Of a stretch of DNA of 11,807 nt, positions 6,988 to 11,807 are shown piece by piece (position 1 is the stretch's first letter; the number at the start of each line of letters is the position of its first letter). The notes beneath the pieces were generated by a model. That model saw nothing but the letters and a program-made list of their open reading frames with translations, was not told the DNA's origin and ran no database searches. Origin of the DNA: Desulfurellales bacterium (GTDB taxonomy: Bacteria > Campylobacterota_A > Desulfurellia > Desulfurellales > Hippeaceae); assembly GCA_027074255.1 (NCBI GenBank), contig JALTDI010000070.1, positions 1 through 11,807 of the forward strand, written 5' to 3'. The position numbers were made by a program, and so were the translations under genes.

Positions 6988-7377
6988 CTAATCTCTCTTT
7001 AAAGGCTCTAAAAACTCATCGGGTATTTTTATAGCGCTCTTTTTGTTTGTATCGTATGAGACAACAACCGTTTTACCAACGGCAAAAATCTTCTTCTCTG
7101 CATTATGCAGACTGTAGGTAAGAGTAAAGCTGCTTTTTCCTATATCCTTCACATCTATATCAACAAACACCTTGTCGGATAACTCAATCGGATTTTTATA
7201 TTCACATTCCGCCTTTACTATCAGGAATACCACACCCTTTGACATAAGGTTTATGAAAAGGTCTTTGAACAGTTTAACCCTGCCCGCTTCAAAATAGGTA
7301 AAATAGATTGCGCTATTGACGTGACCGTAAGCGTCCAAATCATTGAACCTCACCTCTATTTCCGCTGTATATTTCAT
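6988..7377 (-). CDS. Hotdog-fold acyl-CoA thioesterase (YbgC/4HBT family)
   Basis: A single-domain hotdog thioesterase of 129 residues, close to the usual 130-150. The family signature is RFNDLDAYGHVNSAIYFTYF (residues 10-29); Asp15 corresponds to the catalytic Asp of 4-hydroxybenzoyl-CoA thioesterases, followed by the helix EAGRVKLF. Such enzymes hydrolyse short- or medium-chain or aromatic acyl-CoA (or acyl-ACP) in the cytoplasm; the substrate cannot be read here. The gene starts 2 nt after the chalcone-isomerase-like gene with only a weak GGAAA ribosome site, suggesting translational coupling. It is not next to tol-pal genes, the usual neighbours of ybgC, so I give no symbol. Its position behind a MerR regulator may link it to fatty or branched-chain acid metabolism, which is inference. 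Confidence 0.9.
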   Translation of the reverse strand: MKYTAEIEVRFNDLDAYGHVNSAIYFTYFEAGRVKLFKDLFINLMSKGVVFLIVKAECEYKNPIELSDKVFVDIDVKDIGKSSFTLTYSLHNAEKKIFAVGKTVVVSYDTNKKSAIKIPDEFLEPLKRD

Positions 7378-7379
7378 GA

Positions 7380-7931
7380 CTATTTTCCGAGAAGACCTTC
7401 TTTTAAGCTTTCCTGCACCGGTTTTTTGCCTATATAGATATTTAAAACATCATCAGTAAGCTGTTTCGATTTTACCGTTCCTATCTTTTTCAAATTATAC
7501 AGAACTGTCAATGTATTGTTAGTGAATATCAAATCCATATTATCCGTGCTTTTTACGTCAAAGTTTAATAATGCAAAGAATTTCTTTTCAGCAGGGCTGT
7601 TATTTATTTTAGGATCCACCCTTTTCAAATCACTTCTGTATGCATCCCTTATTTCTTTGGCTGTGACTTTATGATAAGTAAAATGCATTCTGATAACTTT
7701 TAAGTTCTGGTTAAGGATATCCTTAGGGTCGGACGATTTCTTTTCCACATAAAGAGCGCCGACATAAATCTTTACAAATATGAATTTCCTTCTTGCAGCC
7801 CCTCCGTTCAGCGTTAAAACCGTCTTTCCGATTTGATACTGATCGGGCATGTTAACACCTGAAATCTCCTTTGCCTGAGACAGCGATGCCATTACGATAA
7901 ACAACAGTGAAAAAACAAATATCTTTCTCAT
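7380..7931 (-). CDS. Exported chalcone-isomerase-like domain protein
   Basis: A 183-residue protein starting with a clear signal peptide (MRKIFVFSLLFIVMASLSQA, likely cleaved after residue 20), so periplasmic. The mature part has the chalcone-isomerase-like pattern: a GVNMPDQ start, then LNGGAARRKFIFVKIYVGALYV (residues 43-64; key part FVKIYVGALYVE), the conserved strand that lines the ligand cleft in plant chalcone isomerases, and later KVIRMHFTYHKVTAKEI near 78-94. Bacterial members are not known flavonoid enzymes; related folds bind fatty acids. The ATG overlaps the MerR stop as ATGA and has a strong AAAGGAGG ribosome site (7946-7939), 7 nt upstream, so it should be well expressed from the MerR message. 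The thioesterase follows after 2 nt. Domain call is good; function unknown. Confidence 0.82.
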   Translation of the reverse strand: MRKIFVFSLLFIVMASLSQAKEISGVNMPDQYQIGKTVLTLNGGAARRKFIFVKIYVGALYVEKKSSDPKDILNQNLKVIRMHFTYHKVTAKEIRDAYRSDLKRVDPKINNSPAEKKFFALLNFDVKSTDNMDLIFTNNTLTVLYNLKKIGTVKSKQLTDDVLNIYIGKKPVQESLKEGLLGK

Positions 7932-8338
7932 TCTTCCCCCTCCTTTGCATGTTCTTTTGTTTCGTTTAAAACCCTTATCCTATAATTAATTATATCGCTT
8001 CTTAAAGATGCAAGCTTTGTTATTTTGCTGTCTATTTTCGAGATATGATTGTCAAGAATCTCAATCAATTTGGGTATTATTTTTTCAGGAGTTTTATGAA
8101 TTTCATACACCTGGGCAAGTTCAAGCATTTCCTTTAAGGAAATACCCAATTCCTTCAATTTCAGTATAAATTTTAGTCTTTTTATGTCATCTTTGGTGTA
8201 GACTCGAATTCCTGCGTCAAGTCTTTTGGGATGACTCATCAACCCTATTTCTTCATAATATCTTATTGTTCTTGTTGTTACACCGAGCTTTTTAGCAACT
8301 TCTCCAATCTGGAGAAAATCCTGGTTGTTTATCTTCAT
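7928..8338 (-). CDS. MerR-family transcriptional regulator
   Basis: A 136-residue regulator. Residues 9-75 form the MerR winged helix: LQIGEVAKKLGVTTRTIRYYEEIGLM (9-34, key part TTRTIRYYEEIGL) then the wing RLDAGIRVYTKDDIKRLKFI. A dimerisation coiled coil follows (about 88-128, PEKIIPKLIEILDNHISKID). The protein has no cysteine, which argues against the metal and thiol sensors of the family (CueR, ZntR, NmlR, SoxR). The overall shape is closer to LiuR-like regulators of acyl-CoA or amino-acid catabolism, which would suit the thioesterase downstream, but this is only a possibility. The start has a good AAAGGTGAGG ribosome region (8350-8341). It heads the operon and is preceded by a consensus promoter with a palindrome in the spacer, so autoregulation is likely. 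Confidence 0.93.
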   Translation of the reverse strand: MKINNQDFLQIGEVAKKLGVTTRTIRYYEEIGLMSHPKRLDAGIRVYTKDDIKRLKFILKLKELGISLKEMLELAQVYEIHKTPEKIIPKLIEILDNHISKIDSKITKLASLRSDIINYRIRVLNETKEHAKEGEE

Positions 8339-8372
8339 AACCTCACCTTTACGATAATTACATACTAAATAA

Positions 8373-8400
8373 ATTATAGGTTAAATTTAAGCTTTGTCAA
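8373..8400 (-). promoter_or_regulatory. Sigma-70 promoter of the MerR-led operon
   Basis: On the minus strand, TTGACA (8400-8395), 16-nt spacer, TATAAT (8378-8373): both hexamers match the consensus exactly. Transcription would start near 8366, leaving a leader of about 28 nt that contains the AAAGGTGAGG ribosome region. This is the only clear vegetative promoter in the window. Confidence 0.8.
8381..8390. promoter_or_regulatory. Palindrome in promoter spacer, candidate MerR operator
   Basis: TTAAATTTAA is a perfect 10-bp palindrome lying between the -35 and -10 hexamers, exactly where MerR-family regulators bind their own promoters. The spacer is 16 nt rather than the 19-20 nt of DNA-distortion-activated MerR promoters, so the protein may simply repress here. 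Low complexity of the palindrome leaves room for chance. Confidence 0.45.
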
Positions 8401-8432
8401 GCATAAATGACTTTTGATAATAGATATTAAGA

Positions 8433-9590
8433 TTACGATTTAGCTACCTCAACCCTGTTTCTTCCGTTGTGTTTTGCCAGATAAAGCATCTCATCGGCAA
8501 TAGATATGGATTCGGCAAGGGAGCTTCTCTTATATGTAAAGGGGTCTAATCCCATGGAGACGGTAACGGTTATTCTTAGGTCCCTGACTCTAATAGGATC
8601 TTTTGAGATTTGCTCCTGCACTCTCTTTGCTATTGAGATAATACTTTCATCAGATTGATTTTTTTGAGTTCTTGAAAACAAAACAATAAATTCCTCTCCT
8701 CCGTATCTAATCAGAATATCTTCTCCCCTCGTATAAGCGATGATTTTCTTTGCAATTATTCTCAATACTATATCGCCGACATCATGCCCGTATGTATCAT
8801 TAACCTTCTTAAAAAAATCTATATCAATCATGGCAACATAAATGTGATTTAAATCGATATTCTTTGCTTTGTCTTTAAGATAGTTCCTGTTGTAGAGCCG
8901 TGTCAAAGGATCAACCCTTGCCACCCTCCTTTCCTGAACAAATAAGATTATTTGGAGTATAATAATCAATATCACAAACACTTCAAAGAAAAGCAGATAA
9001 GCAATATAATTCCGCAGCGGATTAAGGGCGCACTTTATGCTTTCGTAAGCATTTAACGACATATCCAAAGCCAGAACACCCTGCATTTTTGAATCCGCTA
9101 TAATAGGATGAAGATAGGTAATCCAGAGAGTAGATATTGTTCTTTGTTTTGCAAAGACATCTTTTTCGGTTTTAAAACACTTGCTCCAAATACTGCTGAT
9201 AGGTATAAATTTCTGTTTGAACACTCCCCTTTCTTTCGGGTTTTTGGAACCATCCAGGAGGTATCTAAAAGAACCCATTCTATCTTTATAGATGACATAT
9301 ACGTATTTTATATTTTTATTAATATATAAAGACAGTATTTTGTTCAGTCTTCTCCTTAAAGTGGGGCTGTTTTTTAATCTATCGTACAAATTTTTTGAAG
9401 CATACAGTCTTATATTCTTGTCTATGGTATCTGCAACCCTTTTTGTATCGCTAACCTCTATACCGGCTATATTTTTAGAGGTTGCTTCTATTGTTTGATC
9501 GAATTTCAAATATATGAAGCCGATGCTGACAAAAAGCAGGGCGAACAGAGCAAAAAAGAGTTTTTCTAAAAATAATATGCGGTTTGACAT
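8433..9590 (-). CDS. Membrane-bound diguanylate cyclase with periplasmic sensor domain
   Basis: A 385-residue inner-membrane protein that should make c-di-GMP from two GTP. A membrane helix at about 9-28, a periplasmic sensor region at about 29-193 (possibly Cache-like: the strands KYVYVIYKDRMGSFRYLLDG and MQGVLALDMS), a second helix at about 195-217, then the GGDEF domain from DPLTRLYN (227-234). All key residues are present: Asp256 and Asp258 in MIDIDFF, Asn264 in VNDTYGHD, Asp273, the inhibitory site RGED (288-291), and the signature GGEEF (297-301). It starts 2 nt after the YfiR-like gene with no clear Shine-Dalgarno, indicating translational coupling. No HAMP domain is evident between helix 2 and GGDEF. 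The neighbours suggest its activity is set by a periplasmic partner. Confidence 0.95.
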   Translation of the reverse strand: MSNRILFLEKLFFALFALLFVSIGFIYLKFDQTIEATSKNIAGIEVSDTKRVADTIDKNIRLYASKNLYDRLKNSPTLRRRLNKILSLYINKNIKYVYVIYKDRMGSFRYLLDGSKNPKERGVFKQKFIPISSIWSKCFKTEKDVFAKQRTISTLWITYLHPIIADSKMQGVLALDMSLNAYESIKCALNPLRNYIAYLLFFEVFVILIIILQIILFVQERRVARVDPLTRLYNRNYLKDKAKNIDLNHIYVAMIDIDFFKKVNDTYGHDVGDIVLRIIAKKIIAYTRGEDILIRYGGEEFIVLFSRTQKNQSDESIISIAKRVQEQISKDPIRVRDLRITVTVSMGLDPFTYKRSSLAESISIADEMLYLAKHNGRNRVEVAKS

Positions 9591-9592
9591 GG

Positions 9593-10042
9593 TTAGTAAT
9601 CTATATATTTTTTGAAACTTTTAGGCAGATCTACGTGCATTTTCTTAAGGTTCTTTTCCCTAAACAGCAACTCCGGCCTGCCCTTTTGCCAAAATAACGC
9701 TCCTATTGCAAAACCGGAATTTTTATACGCATTATATGTTGTGACAAATATGAATTTTTTCTTACAGGCTTTTTTTATCGATTGTATATTGCGAGCTATG
9801 ACAAGCTGTGCATTTTCACAATTTTTAACAAAACGAATGCCGAATTCATCTTTTGGTTTTTTCAAGAATTGTTTATCGCCGAGATATACATTGACAACCT
9901 TTTTCTCCACGATAGCATGCGCTATTTTTGAGATTAGCGCTATTTTAATATCGCACAGCGTCAAATTTGCAGAGCGTGAGGGCATGGAAAAGAACAAAGA
10001 AAATGATAACAATATTAATAAGACAGCAGCAATCTTTCTCAA
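9593..10042 (-). CDS. Small periplasmic protein, possibly YfiR-like
   Basis: A 149-residue protein with a signal peptide (MRKIAAVLLILLSFSLFFSM, cleavage near residue 25), so periplasmic. The mature part runs in the order seen in YfiR/DUF4154 proteins: an N-terminal helix (IKIALISKIAHAI), a strand with NVYLGDKQFLKK (51-62), a segment CENAQLVIARNI (75-86), and a C-terminal block GFAIGALFWQKGRPELLF then NLKKMHVDLPKSFKKYI that parallels the YfiR ending. Cysteines are at 30, 75 and 93. YfiR represses a membrane diguanylate cyclase from the periplasm in the YfiBNR system, which fits the cyclase immediately downstream. The start is TTG (10042-10040), supported by GGAG (10054-10051) 8 nt upstream and by the signal peptide; the TTG overlaps the receptor stop as TTGA. 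Similarity is by eye; a different periplasmic binding fold remains possible. Confidence 0.7.
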   Translation of the reverse strand: MRKIAAVLLILLSFSLFFSMPSRSANLTLCDIKIALISKIAHAIVEKKVVNVYLGDKQFLKKPKDEFGIRFVKNCENAQLVIARNIQSIKKACKKKFIFVTTYNAYKNSGFAIGALFWQKGRPELLFREKNLKKMHVDLPKSFKKYIDY

Positions 10043-11807
10043 AACTTATACTCCAAGCCAATCCAGATTTGTCTATCAAAATCCGGGACACCGTTTAATC
10101 TTGTAATTTGCCAATTTAAAGGATTTATGCGCATATAATCCGTTTTTGTTGCTTTATTCAGCAGATTCGTTCCTTTTATATGTAAAGACAGGTTATTAGA
10201 GGCATAGTATGTAATAGTTGAATCAAGGTTGTAGCGTGCGTGAGCATTTGTGGAGCTGAAATATCTATTCTTTCTATAAGAAAGAGAGTTGTAAAAGTCA
10301 AATTTGCCTATTTTATTAAATAGCATTATATAGCCGCCGTAAACCTTGAACAAGTCGCTTGCAGTTTTTAGATGAGCAAGCCAAACATTAAGCCTGATGG
10401 AATTAAACGGGTCAAAATTGTATTTATACCTCGAAGATACAAAACTCAATACGTTTCGAGTGTCGCTATTATGATAGCCGTTTTCATCAAAATATATGGC
10501 GTGAAAATAGTATAATTTCCCGGCTTCAAACTCATAAACTGAACGATTGTGCCTGTATATGACCTCTGATGAAATCATTAAGCCCTTTCTTTTGCTTATC
10601 GAATGTGCAGGAAACATCCGTTTTTGATTATAAAGAACATAGGGTGACGGGGCTAAATCGCTGTAGGATAAGAAGGTCTTGGATGTAAGGTTTTCATTGT
10701 TGAAAATATATCCCAGCCTGTAGCCGTATAGCATATAATTTTTTACACCGCCGTTTTCAAAATGTTTCTCAGCCTTTAATGAAGCGGTCAATAGATTTTT
10801 GTCGTTTATGGAATATTTGTTTTCAATATATCCTGTTAGCACATATTCCCTGTTGAAGCTGTTTTGAGGAATTTCAACATTACCCAATTTTATTTTTTTG
10901 AATATAAATTTCTCATATCTCGCTCTTGTTCCAATCATCAACTTATCCGAAGATGTTATTTTAATTTTTTTTCTTACTGCAAGATTTGCAAGATGTTCTT
11001 CAAGCTTGCTTTCCTTAGTGTCAAAAAGGTAGGGCATAAGAATAGTTAAATAGGGATTTATTTCCTTTTTTTTCATCATAACGCCCAGCGGGCCATCTGA
11101 AATTTGAGTAGTGTTAGTTAATGTGTAGGAGTAATTAATATGTGCTTTTATGTCTTTATCGTCTGATGTATAATATAATCCGCCATAGATATATTGATAA
11201 TCGGTTCTGTTCTTTTTGACATTCATATTCCAGCTATCACCTATAAAGTTGTCTATCTTCCCTCCGACACCTTGGACCTCAAAGCGATAATTATCGTTTT
11301 CAAGTTCCCCCCAAAAATCAGTCCCCGTTTTATCCTTCGACAGCATATGGTGGTCGTGATAGGATTTTTTTCTATGCAGCCTTCTGTTGTCAAGATAAAC
11401 AAAATAAGACCAGCCGTTGTTTAAGCTGCTTCCCATATCTATAAAGTTATCCGTTGTGCCGTATGTGGCATAAGAAGAGCCAAAGACGGCTGCGTTTTCC
11501 CTGTATCCTTTTTTAGTATAAATTTTTATAACCGTTGCCGCACTGTCAAATCCTATCTCGTATGAGGGAAGCCCTGCATATATTTCAACATGGTCAACAT
11601 AACCCATATCAAGCTGTCCGAGCAGCTGAAGTCCATTGCCTCCGAAGGGGTCTATTGCTTCCCTGTCGTTTATATAGACGACAACAGGGTTGAGGGCATT
11701 CATTTGATACGGTGCATATCCCAAATCGCTTAAACCCATAGCATTTTCGCCGTAAATGAGCAGAGGAACCAAGTCAATCAGCTCTTTAAGCGATTTTATC
11801 TTCATTC
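10039..11807 (-). CDS. TonB-dependent outer-membrane receptor (5' end beyond window)
   Basis: An outer-membrane beta-barrel receptor driven by TonB, here 588+ residues. The visible part begins inside the plug: SLKELIDLVP, then NPVVVYINDREAIDPFGGNG, VDHVEIYAGLPSYEIGFDSA and ATVIKIYTKKG (about residues 4-97 of the visible part), the usual end of a plug domain. The rest alternates short amphipathic strands rich in Tyr/Asn and ends in GLEYKF with a terminal Phe, the outer-membrane insertion signal. The Met codon at 11805 is not a credible start: there is no signal peptide, TonB box or first half of the plug after it, so the gene continues past the right edge. The substrate cannot be told. The stop overlaps the TTG start of the YfiR-like gene, placing the receptor first in a three-gene signalling operon. 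Confidence 0.92.
   Translation of the reverse strand, partial: MKIKSLKELIDLVPLLIYGENAMGLSDLGYAPYQMNALNPVVVYINDREAIDPFGGNGLQLLGQLDMGYVDHVEIYAGLPSYEIGFDSAATVIKIYTKKGYRENAAVFGSSYATYGTTDNFIDMGSSLNNGWSYFVYLDNRRLHRKKSYHDHHMLSKDKTGTDFWGELENDNYRFEVQGVGGKIDNFIGDSWNMNVKKNRTDYQYIYGGLYYTSDDKDIKAHINYSYTLTNTTQISDGPLGVMMKKKEINPYLTILMPYLFDTKESKLEEHLANLAVRKKIKITSSDKLMIGTRARYEKFIFKKIKLGNVEIPQNSFNREYVLTGYIENKYSINDKNLLTASLKAEKHFENGGVKNYMLYGYRLGYIFNNENLTSKTFLSYSDLAPSPYVLYNQKRMFPAHSISKRKGLMISSEVIYRHNRSVYEFEAGKLYYFHAIYFDENGYHNSDTRNVLSFVSSRYKYNFDPFNSIRLNVWLAHLKTASDLFKVYGGYIMLFNKIGKFDFYNSLSYRKNRYFSSTNAHARYNLDSTITYYASNNLSLHIKGTNLLNKATKTDYMRINPLNWQITRLNGVPDFDRQIWIGLEYKF

Noticed and set aside
8415..8428. Small AT-only inverted repeat (TAATA-GA-TATTA) after the cyclase gene, considered as terminator or Fur-like site
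   Set aside because: Arms of only 5 A/T pairs, no GC stem or T-tract, and only a partial resemblance to GATAAT units of a Fur box.
9612..10106. Plus-strand open frame of 164 codons opposite the YfiR-like gene
   Set aside because: Antisense of a signal-peptide-bearing gene in a tightly packed operon; the product has no recognisable features.
11803..11805. ATG at the right edge as the true start of the TonB receptor
   Set aside because: Translation begins mid-plug with no signal peptide, so it must be an internal methionine of a gene cut by the window edge.

Overview
The window is a compact, AT-rich stretch (GC roughly in the mid-30s by eye) of a Gram-negative bacterial chromosome. A TonB-dependent outer-membrane receptor, exported proteins with signal peptides and an inner-membrane sensor with a periplasmic domain all imply two membranes. 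The lineage cannot be fixed from the sequence alone. Low GC, lysine-rich proteins and the gene mix would fit Deferribacterota or Campylobacterota (Desulfurella/Hippea-like), but this is a weak inference. I see no mobile elements, CRISPR arrays, tRNAs or rRNAs, and no gene-free gap over about 155 bases.

Layout. (1) Positions 1-3315, minus strand: a tight run reading TSUP-family permease, CinA-like protein, peptide deformylase, methionyl-tRNA formyltransferase (fmt, cut by the left edge). (2) Positions 3316-3468: a divergent intergenic region with a perfect 8-bp-arm inverted repeat. (3) Positions 3469-4368, plus strand: the only plus-strand gene, a cytoplasmic coiled-coil protein with a catalytically dead GGDEF domain that keeps its c-di-GMP-binding RxxD motif. 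(4) Positions 4387-8338, minus strand: an apparent operon of MerR regulator, exported chalcone-isomerase-like protein, hotdog thioesterase, ABC-2 permease, membrane-anchored TPR protein and ABC ATPase. A consensus TTGACA/TATAAT promoter with a palindrome in its spacer lies in front of the MerR gene. (5) Positions 8433-11807, minus strand: a TonB-dependent receptor (cut by the right edge), a small periplasmic protein resembling YfiR, and a membrane-bound diguanylate cyclase with all catalytic residues, coupled by a 4-nt overlap and a 2-nt gap.

How the genes work together. The right-hand module looks like an outer-membrane/periplasm/inner-membrane chain that could turn an external signal into c-di-GMP. 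The degenerate GGDEF protein about 4 kb away is a plausible receiver of that signal, though nothing in the sequence ties the two directly. The middle operon pairs an ABC exporter-type system with a TPR protein and a MerR regulator without cysteines, possibly linked to acyl/lipid metabolism through the thioesterase. The left-hand run is mostly translation-initiation housekeeping (deformylase and formyltransferase), with a CinA protein whose C-terminal deamidase domain looks decayed.
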